Part shown: positions 41,452 to 47,909 of the stretch, in pieces
Layout of the letters: every line of letters starts with the position of its first letter
Position numbering within the stretch: the first letter of the stretch is position 1
DNA from: an uncultured Candidatus Saccharibacteria bacterium
Lineage (GTDB): Bacteria; Patescibacteriota; Saccharimonadia; Saccharimonadales; Saccharimonadaceae
Assembly: GCA_947306055.1 (NCBI GenBank)
Contig: CAMZFK010000002.1
Coordinates: 1-56,835, forward strand
Direction: 5' to 3'
Length of the DNA: 56,835 bases
Notes under the pieces: model-generated
Told to the model about the DNA's origin: nothing
The model's input: the letters and a program-made list of their open reading frames with translations, nothing else
The model's database searches: none
Position numbers and translations under genes: made by a program

Positions 41452-41593
41452 AGGCCCTGCCAGTGGCATGATTTTCCTGAATAATCATGTTATAGGGATT
41501 TCGTGGCTTACATCCGTGGATGTATCGCATAAGATTTTACCCACCTTGTATATATTACGGGGAAAACAGGCTGACAGGGCCCCTAAAGGTGGG
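41452..41593 (+). promoter_or_regulatory. riboswitch-like structured leader of the Nudix-RNase H gene
   Basis: A closing stem GGCCCTG-x-CAG (41453 on) / CTG-x-CAGGGCC (ends 41581) encloses three hairpins: CATGATT/AATCATG, TACATC/GATGTA and TTTTACCC/GGGGAAAA (one mismatch). The segment CCCACCTT (41540-41547) in the third hairpin is perfectly complementary to AAGGTGGG (41586-41593), which contains the Shine-Dalgarno of ATG 41596. Alternative pairing could switch translation. It does not match a riboswitch class I know. Confidence 0.6.
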
Positions 41594-41595
41594 CA

Positions 41596-42447
41596 ATGAA
41601 ACAAAGAATTCGTGTAGTCGGTATTATCAAAACAGGTGACGGGGTATTGATTTTGAAACGAAACCGTAGCCGTAGTGAGGCTCCGGTTTTTTGGGAGCTT
41701 CCTACAGACAAAATAAAATTCGGCGAACAACCAGAAGAAGCCATGGCGAGGACTATTAATGAAAATATCGGCCTCGTCGCTACTTCGATAAGATTGAAAG
41801 ACGTGATTACCTTTTTAGCATTAGAGGGAGCTAGCCGCCTAAGTAATCTGTATATTATTTACGAAATCCAAGTCGGCGGGGATAACAAGCCGGAGCCAAA
41901 GGATCGATACAATGCCTATAAATTTATTAAAGATTTTACGAATCTCGGCGGGATACACCTAAATGAGGCTAGCGCAGCAGTGATTGAGATAGAGGGAAAT
42001 AAAATCGTCTCTGGGCACATTTCTGCCAGAAATACTGCAAATGCAGTCACGGTTCACGTCGACGGTGCATCTCGCGGTAATCCAGGACCGTCAGGTATCG
42101 GCTATTGTATATATAATAATAATGGTGATTTGATCGAAAAGGGCGGTGAGTTTATCGGCTTTGCCACCTCCCGCGTTGCAGAATATTATGCAATGAAAAA
42201 CGGTATTAGTCGTGCGCTTAGCCTTGGCTTTAAGACCGTACGCTTTGTGTCGGATAGCTTGATGGTAGTAAATCAATTAAATGGGATTTTTAAAATTAAA
42301 AATCAAGATATCATGCCGATTTATAATGATATCGAAAAGATGCTAAATGGTTTTGAGAGCGTTTCATTTACACACGTGCCACGGGCTCAAAATGCTATTG
42401 CCGATGACGAAGCCAATAAGGCCATTGATAGACTAATCAATAGATGA
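41596..42447 (+). CDS. Nudix-like domain fused to RNase HI domain
   Basis: 283 residues. Residues 1-140 have a Nudix fold (RIRVVGIIKTGDGVLILKRN..., GEQPEEAMARTINENIGL), but the Nudix box REUxEExGU reads RTINENIGL, losing two of the acidic residues. Residues about 150-283 are RNase H type I: VHVDGASRGNPGPSGIGY (Asp), AEYYAMKNGI (Glu), VSDSLMVVNQLNG (Asp), HVPRAQNAIADDEANKA (Asp). The RNase H part should be active on RNA:DNA hybrids or as a related nuclease; the Nudix part may bind rather than cleave nucleotides. Expression may be set by the leader RNA. The TGA stop forms part of the rnpB promoter. Confidence 0.88.
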   Translation: MKQRIRVVGIIKTGDGVLILKRNRSRSEAPVFWELPTDKIKFGEQPEEAMARTINENIGLVATSIRLKDVITFLALEGASRLSNLYIIYEIQVGGDNKPEPKDRYNAYKFIKDFTNLGGIHLNEASAAVIEIEGNKIVSGHISARNTANAVTVHVDGASRGNPGPSGIGYCIYNNNGDLIEKGGEFIGFATSRVAEYYAMKNGISRALSLGFKTVRFVSDSLMVVNQLNGIFKIKNQDIMPIYNDIEKMLNGFESVSFTHVPRAQNAIADDEANKAIDRLINR

Positions 42448-42453
42448 TATAAT
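42445..42453 (+). promoter_or_regulatory. extended -10 of rnpB
   Basis: TGA-TATAAT; TGA is also the stop codon of the Nudix-RNase H gene. Predicted +1 about 42460, at the RNase P RNA 5' stem. Confidence 0.65.
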
Positions 42454-42457
42454 AAAA

Positions 42458-42797
42458 AGAGCCCAAAAAGTGATCGCTTGGGGTTACCCAAGAGGAAAGT
42501 CCGGGCAGCATAGAGCATGGTAGTCGCTAACGGCGACCGTCCGTAAGGATAGGGAAAGTACCACAGAAACAAAACTGCCCTTTAAGGGTGATGGTGAAAA
42601 GAGTGGGGTAAGAGCCCACAGCGCCCTGTAGCGATACTGGGCGGAGGCAAACCCTACCTGCTGCAAGGAGTGCTAAATACCCCTGCTCGGGGATGCACGC
42701 TCACCGCTTGAACATTATAGCAATGTAATGTCTAGATAGATGATCACTGGCTTTGTCTATGTGGCAAGGTTACAAAACCCGGCTTATTGAAGGCTCT
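42458..42797 (+). ncRNA. rnpB: RNase P RNA
   Basis: Conserved core segments: GAGGAAAGTCCGGGC, ATAGGGAAAGTACCACAGAAA, GGGGTAAGAGCCCACAGCG, GGAGGCAAACCC and the 3' ACAAAACCCGGCTTAT. The P1 ends AGAGCC/GGCTCT close the molecule. Bacterial type A layout, about 340 nt. It is the catalytic RNA that trims tRNA 5' ends. Confidence 0.95.
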
Positions 42798-42798
42798 C

Positions 42799-42836
42799 AA
42801 AAAATCACCCCTTTTATTAGAAGGAGTGATTTTTTT
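42799..42836. terminator. bidirectional terminator rnpB / rpmB
   Basis: AAAAAATCACCCCTT / AAGGAGTGATTTTTT, a 15-bp stem with one mismatch and a 7-nt loop. T runs on both strands end rnpB (plus) and the rpmB operon (minus). Confidence 0.88.
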
Positions 42837-42841
42837 ATTGT

Positions 42842-43066
42842 CTATTTGGTCTTCTTTTCAGCGAGAGCTTTTGGAGACTCAATTAATCCTTTTTTCTTCA
42901 AAGTTCTGAGTGCAGAAGTAGAAATATTGCACTTGATTTTCTGGCCATTAATTACAAGAGTTCTCTTCGAAACATTTGGCTTGAATACTTTGCGAGTGTG
43001 CCTCTGGGAGAATGAAACATTATGACCATACATTTTACCTTTGCCGGTAACTTCACAAATTGCCAT
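42842..43066 (-). CDS. rpmB: large ribosomal subunit protein bL28
   Basis: 74 residues: CEVTGKGKMYGHNVSFSQRHTRKVFKPNV and SALRTLKKKG are bL28 features. The CxxC zinc pair of some L28 proteins is absent. AAGGAG precedes the ATG. The 1-nt gap to rplT places it at the end of the infC-rpmI-rplT operon; rpmB is usually elsewhere, so the four-gene order is less common. Confidence 0.93.
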   Translation of the reverse strand: MAICEVTGKGKMYGHNVSFSQRHTRKVFKPNVSKRTLVINGQKIKCNISTSALRTLKKKGLIESPKALAEKKTK

Positions 43067-43067
43067 C

Positions 43068-43415
43068 TTATTTCTCCTTTACTGCATTTACGATTGCTTT
43101 GAATGCCTCTGGCTCATTTACGGCGAGCTCAGCAAGGATTTTACGATCAACATTGATGTTTTTGGCTTTCATACCAGCGATTAACTGGGAATAGGAAAGA
43201 CCAAGTTCGCGAGATGCGTTGTTGATGCGGGTAATCCAGATAGCCCTTAGATCACGCTTCTTGTTGCGACGATCGCGGTAGCTATATCTTAAAGCCTTAA
43301 TCACACCTTGATTCCCAAGACGGAAACTTCTGGTGCGGGCATGCTGCATACCTTTAGCAGCTTTTAAAATCTTCTTATGTCGAGCCATTGCGGCTACACC
43401 ACGTTTTACTCTCAT
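43068..43415 (-). CDS. rplT: large ribosomal subunit protein bL20
   Basis: 115 residues: [21 protein letters not shown], the long basic N-terminal helix, then [26 protein letters not shown] and [20 protein letters not shown]. It is needed early in 50S assembly and in some bacteria represses its own operon. AGGAG lies 8 nt upstream of ATG 43415; two bases separate it from rpmI. Confidence 0.95.
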   Translation of the reverse strand: MRVKRGVAAMARHKKILKAAKGMQHARTRSFRLGNQGVIKALRYSYRDRRNKKRDLRAIWITRINNASRELGLSYSQLIAGMKAKNINVDRKILAELAVNEPEAFKAIVNAVKEK

Positions 43416-43417
43416 GA

Positions 43418-43612
43418 TTAAACTCCTAAAGCAGTCTTAATGTTTTTCTTGATTTTGCCGTTGATGACTGCAGCAGTTTTCATGTTGCGTTTCCTGGCTT
43501 TAGATTTTTTGGCAAGAATATGATTGCCGAATGCACGTTCACGCACGATTTTACCAGAGCCGGTAATTTTAATACGCTTTGCGGTGCCTTTATGCGTCTT
43601 TAGTTTTGGCAT
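43418..43612 (-). CDS. rpmI: large ribosomal subunit protein bL35
   Basis: 64 residues, [22 protein letters not shown] at the start and a [13 protein letters not shown] end, matching bL35. Middle gene of infC-rpmI-rplT. AAAGGAAA stands before the ATG. The 68 nt between it and infC show no strong hairpin by eye. Confidence 0.95.
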   Translation of the reverse strand: MPKLKTHKGTAKRIKITGSGKIVRERAFGNHILAKKSKARKRNMKTAAVINGKIKKNIKTALGV

Positions 43613-43680
43613 AAACTTTCCTTTAATTTAATTAGGTTGTTATTAAAAACGTACAATCAGTCGACCGTGGAAGTAGGAAA

Positions 43681-44199
43681 TTACTTCTTCCGAATCCCTA
43701 CTGATAAGTTGCGCCCGTTAAATTGTGATTTACCTTCGATTACGATGTCGTCACCGAGAAGCCCAAGCACCTTTTCAAGTAAATCTTGACCAATCTCTTT
43801 GTGTGCCATCTCGCGACCGCGAAAGACAATCATTATCTTTACTCTGTCGCCATCGTCAAGGAACTCACGCATTTTGCGGACTTTGATATTGAGGTCGTTT
43901 TCGGAAATTTTAAGACCAATCTTCATCTGCTTAAGCTCGGATTGTTTTTCGCGAGCTTTTTTGCGATTTCTGGCCTCTTCCTTCATCTTTTGGTATTGGA
44001 ATTTACCCCAATCGATGATTTTTACGACCGGTGGGTTGGCATTAGCAGAAATCTCCACTAAATCCACACCCTGTTCCTTCGCAAGAATCTGGGCTTCGCG
44101 ACTTGACATAATGCCAAGCTGCTCTCCACTTGAACCAATTACGCGTACCTCCGGATAACGAATTTCTCCATTCAACCGAGTGCGTGATGTGTCTTTGAT
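43681..44199 (-). CDS. infC: translation initiation factor IF-3, probable AUC start
   Basis: 172 residues from ATC 44199. N-domain RLNGEIRYPEVRVIGSSGEQLGIMSSREAQILA, linker, C-domain KQMKIGLKISENDLNIKVRKMREFLDDGDRVKIMIVFRGREM: full IF3. No ATG or GTG fits. The frame also contains TTG at 44175, but it has no Shine-Dalgarno. ATC at 44199-44197 follows AAAGGA with a 5-nt spacer and adds KDTSRTR, as in many IF3 N-termini. IF3 rejects non-AUG starts, so a rare codon gives autoregulation as with AUU in E. coli. Confidence 0.9.
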   Translation of the reverse strand: MKDTSRTRLNGEIRYPEVRVIGSSGEQLGIMSSREAQILAKEQGVDLVEISANANPPVVKIIDWGKFQYQKMKEEARNRKKAREKQSELKQMKIGLKISENDLNIKVRKMREFLDDGDRVKIMIVFRGREMAHKEIGQDLLEKVLGLLGDDIVIEGKSQFNGRNLSVGIRKK

Positions 44200-44235
44200 A
44201 GTAGTCCTTTCTTCTCTTGAATTAACCTGATACTA

Positions 44236-44264
44236 ATTATATCAAATCATAAGAAAAAATACAA
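44236..44264 (-). promoter_or_regulatory. promoter of infC operon
   Basis: Minus strand TTGTAT (44264-44259), 17 bp, TATAAT (44241-44236) with TGA before it. The 29-nt leader holds AGAAAGGA. Confidence 0.8.
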
Positions 44265-44275
44265 GAGAAAAATAC

Positions 44276-45790
44276 CTATTTCCTCCGGTACATCAGCGCC
44301 TCCGCGATGTGCACCGGCTTGATGATGTCAGCCTCATCAAGGTCGGCAATCGTCTGCGCAACTTTTATAGTTTTAAAATATGCTCTCGCCGAGAGATTTA
44401 ATTTTTTGGACGCCTGAGAAAGCATAGTTTTTGCTGCGGAATCCATATGTAGTAAATTTGACACTTCAAACGATGAAAGGGCGCTATTGAACATCCCGCT
44501 ACGGCCATAACGAGCCCGCTGCCGCTGAATCGCCCCTGTTATAGTATTTTTTACAACATTATGTTCATGGTTATCACCGGAAGGATTTTTGAGTAAATCT
44601 TCATTTTCGACCTTTTTTACGTCGATGCAAAGGTCGATTCTATCAAATAATGGCCCAGAGAGTTTTTTCTGGTAGTTTTGAATTTGTTGCTCAGTGCACG
44701 TACATTCGTGCGTAGGGTCGCCAAGGTATCCGCAAGGGCAGGGATTCATTGTTGCGACAAGCATAAAATCCGCTGGATAAGTCGTCTTGTGATTAGCTCT
44801 CGATATAGAGATTTCTTTATCCTCTAATGGCTGCCTCAAGGCTTCTAGCACCGAGCGAGGAAACTCGGGGATTTCATCTAAAAACAGGATCCCCTTATGT
44901 GCAAGCGATATCTCTCCAGGGGCAGCTGCTGCGCCACCACCGATGACAGACACCGCGCTTGCCGTGTGGTGAGGCTCACGGAAGGGCCGCGTCTTAATAA
45001 TTTCATCGGTGGAGAGCCCCGTCAGAGAGTAAATTTTGGTAATAGCGATTTCTTCTTCTGGGGTTAAATCCGGTAGCAGGTTGGAAGCAGCCTTCGCAAG
45101 GAGCGTTTTCCCAGCTCCAGGAGGCCCAGAAATCAAGATATTATGGTGGCCAGCTATAGCTACCGTCATGGCGCGTTTAGCGAGCTCTTGCCCACGTATA
45201 TGGTCTAGAATTGGCCCAGAAACGCGATTTTTTGGGCGGTAAGACTGGTCTACTTCCGTAGCTGACATCACAAACTTACCTTGATTTTTTAGATGCAAAA
45301 AGAGATCTTTAAGGCTTTTTACACCGTATATCTTAATGCCAGTAATCAACGCTGCCTGGGAAAGATTCCCCAAAGGGACATAAATCTCATCAATTTTTGT
45401 GCGCTTTGCCTCCTCAATGATATTTATGATGCCTTTTATCGGCCTAAGAGCGCCATCTAAAGATAACTCACCTACAAACATCTTGCCAGATACGTCTGAT
45501 TTAATAATTTGTGAAGATAAGGCTAATATCGATAAGGCGATTGGTAAGTCTAGATACGAGCCATCTTTAGCTAGATCTGCCGGCGCGAGGTTTATTGTGA
45601 CTTTTTTGTCAGGGAAGGTAAAGCCAGAATTAATTATGGCACTCCTGACTCGTTCTTTGGCCTCAGTTATGGTTTTGTTTGCCATGCCTACTATATTAAA
45701 CGCCGGTAGGCCGCGGCTCATATCTCCTTCTACCTCGACAGTTTTGCCATCGAAACCAAAAGGGATTGCGGAATATATCTTAGCTATCAT
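44276..45790 (-). CDS. comM: YifB/ComM-type Mg-chelatase-like AAA+ ATPase
   Basis: 504 residues. N-terminal Lon-like domain (MIAKIYSAIPFGFDGKTVEVEGDMSRGLPAFNIVGM), AAA+ core with Walker A SGPPGAGKTLLAKA, Walker B ILFLDEIPEF and the zinc-type CPCGYLGDPTHECTCT segment, then the ComM C-terminal helical domain (LNLSARAYFKTIKVAQTIADL). ComM is a branch-migration helicase for natural transformation, so it pairs logically with the type IV pilus genes. ATG 45790 has AAAGG upstream; a longer in-frame start at 45826 lacks one. Confidence 0.92.
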   Translation of the reverse strand: MIAKIYSAIPFGFDGKTVEVEGDMSRGLPAFNIVGMANKTITEAKERVRSAIINSGFTFPDKKVTINLAPADLAKDGSYLDLPIALSILALSSQIIKSDVSGKMFVGELSLDGALRPIKGIINIIEEAKRTKIDEIYVPLGNLSQAALITGIKIYGVKSLKDLFLHLKNQGKFVMSATEVDQSYRPKNRVSGPILDHIRGQELAKRAMTVAIAGHHNILISGPPGAGKTLLAKAASNLLPDLTPEEEIAITKIYSLTGLSTDEIIKTRPFREPHHTASAVSVIGGGAAAAPGEISLAHKGILFLDEIPEFPRSVLEALRQPLEDKEISISRANHKTTYPADFMLVATMNPCPCGYLGDPTHECTCTEQQIQNYQKKLSGPLFDRIDLCIDVKKVENEDLLKNPSGDNHEHNVVKNTITGAIQRQRARYGRSGMFNSALSSFEVSNLLHMDSAAKTMLSQASKKLNLSARAYFKTIKVAQTIADLDEADIIKPVHIAEALMYRRK

Positions 45791-45959
45791 GCCGCCTTTA
45801 CTAGCATAGGTGCAAAAATAATTCAACCCCGGCCCTATTTTTAAGGGGTGAAATATTGATTGTGGGGCGGAATCTCAGGCATTTTTTGCTTACCTCTGTA
45901 TGGGCATTTTGCTTGTGGAAAACTCACGAAAAATATACAAAAATTGTTCAAAAAATGTA

Positions 45960-45988
45960 TTGACATTAGCATTTTTTCGCGATATTAT
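45960..45988 (+). promoter_or_regulatory. strong promoter of the 45995 small RNA
   Basis: Consensus TTGACA, 17 bp, TATTAT; the best -35 in this interval. Predicted +1 about 45995. Confidence 0.8.
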
Positions 45989-45994
45989 AGAGAT

Positions 45995-46108
45995 AGCTTT
46001 TGAATAAAAAAATTATTCAAAAGGCAAAAATAAACATTATAGCCAAAATAACTCCACACTCTACACAGAAGACCGGTTTTCCTCGCAGTTACCGGTCTTC
46101 TTTCTTGT
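45995..46108 (+). ncRNA. small noncoding RNA candidate
   Basis: A 114-nt transcript is bounded by a consensus promoter and a terminator. The 5' end is a perfect 11-bp hairpin CTTTTGAATAA / TTATTCAAAAG with an A5 loop (45997-46023). The 3' end is an 11-bp AGAAGACCGGT / ACCGGTCTTCT stem (46067-46101) followed by a T-rich tail. The 43-nt middle is unstructured, A/C-rich and contains no start codon with a ribosome site. It may be a trans-acting small RNA; no known family recognised. Confidence 0.65.
46067..46108 (+). terminator. terminator of the small RNA
   Basis: AGAAGACCGGT, 13-nt loop, ACCGGTCTTCT, then TTCTTGTTT. Confidence 0.85.
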
Positions 46109-46153
46109 TTCGAAACACAAAATGCCACTCTCGACATGGCAACATTACAGATA

Positions 46154-46182
46154 TAGACATTTTTTAACAGAAGTAGTATAAT
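46154..46182 (+). promoter_or_regulatory. promoter of ssrA
   Basis: TAGACA, 17 bp, TATAAT; predicted +1 about 46189, four bases before the mature tmRNA 5' end. Confidence 0.8.
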
Positions 46183-46192
46183 AAAGACAGTT

Positions 46193-46549
46193 GGGGCTGA
46201 CAAAGCTTAGACGGAGTATTAACAGATATGATGCGTGTCGATTGAATACCGTAAGTATTAAATAAGTGCTAAAAACACTAAGCTAGCGCATGTCATGTAC
46301 ATGCCAGCATATGCCTAAGATTATTTTATAGGCTGGTCTGTGCTTAAGGCTCCGTAGAGCCCAGATTATCATATGACGGGGATAAAGCTATTCAAGCGGC
46401 GATAAATAGCTCGAAAATTAGCCATGGCGCTTGTAAGTTTCGTTTTCTGCAGTCTACAAACCGCGCCAAGATCAAACAGAGAACTATACACGTAGATTCA
46501 TATCCAGGTGATTCTTCGGACGGGGAGGCAGTATCCCCCAGCTCCACCA
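46193..46549 (+). ncRNA. ssrA: transfer-messenger RNA
   Basis: The tRNA-like ends pair GGGGCTG (46193-46199) with CAGCTCC (46539-46545) and end in an encoded ACCA. The 5' AGACGG and the 3' TTCTTCGGACGGGG T-arm region are tmRNA hallmarks. The tag frame opens at GCT 46268 and closes at TAA 46316-46318, giving AKNTKLAHVMYMPAYA. It rescues stalled ribosomes and marks the product for proteolysis. One-piece, 357 nt. Confidence 0.94.
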
Positions 46550-46569
46550 TATACTATAGTCAAACAATA

Positions 46570-46597
46570 AAATATCCTAGAATTAAGGATATTTTTT
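46570..46597 (+). terminator. ssrA terminator
   Basis: AAATATCCT, 7-nt loop, AGGATATTT, then TTTT. Confidence 0.85.
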
Positions 46598-46625
46598 TAA
46601 TTTTACGCCGCAAAAAGAGTCATAT

Positions 46626-46644
46626 TGTTGTAAAATCCACAACA
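46626..46644. promoter_or_regulatory. palindromic operator-like site 1
   Basis: TGTTGT / ACAACA with a 7-nt centre (TGTTGTAAAATCCACAACA). 18-nt near twin of the site at 46685-46703; 59 nt start to start. Confidence 0.5.
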
Positions 46645-46684
46645 TTTTGAGCAATAAAATAGAACAGGTAAACAATAGGGTAGA

Positions 46685-46703
46685 CGTTGTAAAAAATACA
46701 ACA
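46685..46703. promoter_or_regulatory. palindromic operator-like site 2
   Basis: CGTTGTAAAAAATACAACA: GTTGTA / TACAAC palindrome, 16 of 18 bases shared with site 1. It lies 19 nt before the -35 of the structured RNA promoter, a plausible regulator position. Confidence 0.5.
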
Positions 46704-46721
46704 TAAAATTGAACAATTCTA

Positions 46722-46750
46722 TTGCTTTTTTAAAGCTTTTATGCTAATAT
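46722..46750 (+). promoter_or_regulatory. promoter of the structured RNA
   Basis: TTGCTT, 17 bp with TGC at its end, TAATAT. The predicted +1 at 46757 coincides with the first base of a 5' hairpin AGTC-GAGAT-GACT. Confidence 0.7.
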
Positions 46751-46756
46751 GAAAAC

Positions 46757-47085
46757 AGTCGAGATGACTAAAATAAAAACATCAAAAAGGACAAAAAATG
46801 AAAAGGGACAAACCAATTCCGACGTAAAAGTAATTTAGCGGGCGAAAAGGTAATTTCTAGCCATAAATTACAACATAGGAATTACCTAGAGCTCCGCTAA
46901 AAGCGTCGAGCGCGTTAGTAAATCTTTTGTTAGCACCTTATAGAAACATAAACAAGAGCAAAAGAAAACACTAGCAAGGACAATGCTTCACCCTGCGTGA
47001 AGCGGTCAAAAGGATAGGCGGATCAGGTTGCGGTCAATAGTTAAGATTTTAAGTGCCGGATAACCCCCGCCTTCCTCCCATAAAA
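46757..47085 (+). ncRNA. unrecognised structured RNA, about 330 nt
   Basis: After the 5' hairpin, TTTAGCGG (46834-46841) pairs with CCGCTAAA (46894-46901), enclosing AGGTAATTTC / GGAATTACCT (46848-46857 / 46878-46887). Further on GCTTCAC-CCTGC-GTGAAGC (46985-47003) is perfect, and GGCGG (47017-47021) can pair with CCGCC (47067-47071). No long frame exists. A 9-codon frame lies near the 5' end. It is not tmRNA, RNase P or 6S as far as I can recognise; the 3' end is uncertain because the next promoter begins about 47095. Confidence 0.6.
46798..46827 (+). CDS. possible 9-codon leader peptide
   Basis: ATG with AAGGA 6 nt upstream encodes MKRDKPIPT then TAA, just before the large stem of the structured RNA. 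It could be a leader peptide that couples translation to RNA folding, or chance. Confidence 0.3.
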   Translation: MKRDKPIPT

Positions 47086-47121
47086 TAAGCTTCAAAAACT
47101 CTTGGGGGATAAAATCTGTGG

Positions 47122-47127
47122 TATAAT
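47122..47127 (+). promoter_or_regulatory. -10 of the 47134 gene
   Basis: TATAAT preceded by TGG, 6 nt before ATG 47134: leaderless. Confidence 0.65.
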
Positions 47128-47133
47128 CATGTT

Positions 47134-47487
47134 ATGAAGCATAACCGCGTTATACCAATCATCAGCATAGCAGGACTCGCAGCTTTAGCTGTTATGCTCA
47201 TAATAACATCCCCAACCGAAATCGGTCCATTAGGGGTTTTATTATTTTTTACAACACTTTATGTTACGACATTTGGAATTATCACCCTCATCATGGGGGC
47301 TTTTTATCGTCTCGCTTTCAAAAAAGAAGCTCTGCGCGGCAAAGATTACCTATACTCGGCAGTCATGGCTTTTGGCCCAATCATGATACTGATGGCACGC
47401 TCATTTGGCGCTATCAATCTCTGGACGGTCAGCCTAATCCTGATCTTTTTGCTATTAGCGGAATTTTTAGTCTACAAAAGGGCATAA
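47134..47487 (+). CDS. hypothetical four-helix membrane protein
   Basis: 117 residues with four hydrophobic segments (IPIISIAGLAALAVMLII, VLLFFTTLYVTTFGIITLIM, YLYSAVMAFGPIMILMA, LWTVSLILIFLLLAEFLVY) and a short basic loop. No known family. It stands first in front of a small soluble protein and the TraG-like ATPase, so it may be a membrane partner of that system. That is inference from position. Confidence 0.68.
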   Translation: MKHNRVIPIISIAGLAALAVMLIITSPTEIGPLGVLLFFTTLYVTTFGIITLIMGAFYRLAFKKEALRGKDYLYSAVMAFGPIMILMARSFGAINLWTVSLILIFLLLAEFLVYKRA

Positions 47488-47492
47488 TGTGA

Positions 47493-47498
47493 TAAAAT
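47493..47498 (+). promoter_or_regulatory. -10 of the 47505 gene
   Basis: TAAAAT after TGA, 6 nt before ATG 47505. Confidence 0.55.
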
Positions 47499-47504
47499 AA
47501 GCAT

Positions 47505-47909
47505 ATGGATAATGGTCGAAGCGAATTTACGGGCAACATGATTCCTCAAAATCCCAATGAAAACACATGGGATTATTCGCCAGAGCATGACAATAAAGCC
47601 ATCGGCAACAAAATTATTTCTACTCCAGAATCATCTCCAGAACTAGCCCCAGAAAAATTCGGTGAAATTTTGCCGACGAGCCCGATTGTACCCGCTACCG
47701 AAGAGACAGTGGTCGCGGCCCCAGCCTTTAACGATAACGCCATCAAAACTACCGGAGATCACTTAGACGCGTTGGCTATAGACGAAGTAGACAGGCTGAT
47801 TGATAGTGTAGACTCTAACAATGGCGAACTCGCGGGACTCAATGACTCACTAAGACACATGACCGCAGTAAATCTAGATAATTCCTTTAATAGGAAGTTA
47901 GGCAAATAA
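47505..47909 (+). CDS. hypothetical acidic soluble protein
   Basis: 134 residues, mostly polar and probably disordered in the first 80 (Pro/Glu/Ser/Asn-rich), with a helical end (LDALAIDEVDRLIDSVDSNNGELAGLNDSLRHM). No family recognised. Its stop TAA overlaps the ATG of the ATPase gene by one base (47909), indicating translational coupling and a likely shared role. Confidence 0.68.
   Translation: MDNGRSEFTGNMIPQNPNENTWDYSPEHDNKAIGNKIISTPESSPELAPEKFGEILPTSPIVPATEETVVAAPAFNDNAIKTTGDHLDALAIDEVDRLIDSVDSNNGELAGLNDSLRHMTAVNLDNSFNRKLGK

Noticed and set aside
41452-41593. Signal recognition particle RNA or 6S RNA
   Set aside because: The SRP apical GGAA/GGAAGCAG signature is missing, and the fold is a multi-branch junction ending at a ribosome site rather than one long rod with a central bubble.
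46550-46760. Possible replication origin in the A/T-rich gap after ssrA (a TCCACA-like word is present)
   Set aside because: There is no cluster of DnaA boxes and no dnaA or dnaN nearby; the words belong to a twin palindromic site.
46757-47085. Group I or group II intron, or a second tmRNA piece
   Set aside because: There is no domain V-like hairpin or flanking exon context, and the tmRNA is complete with both acceptor arms.
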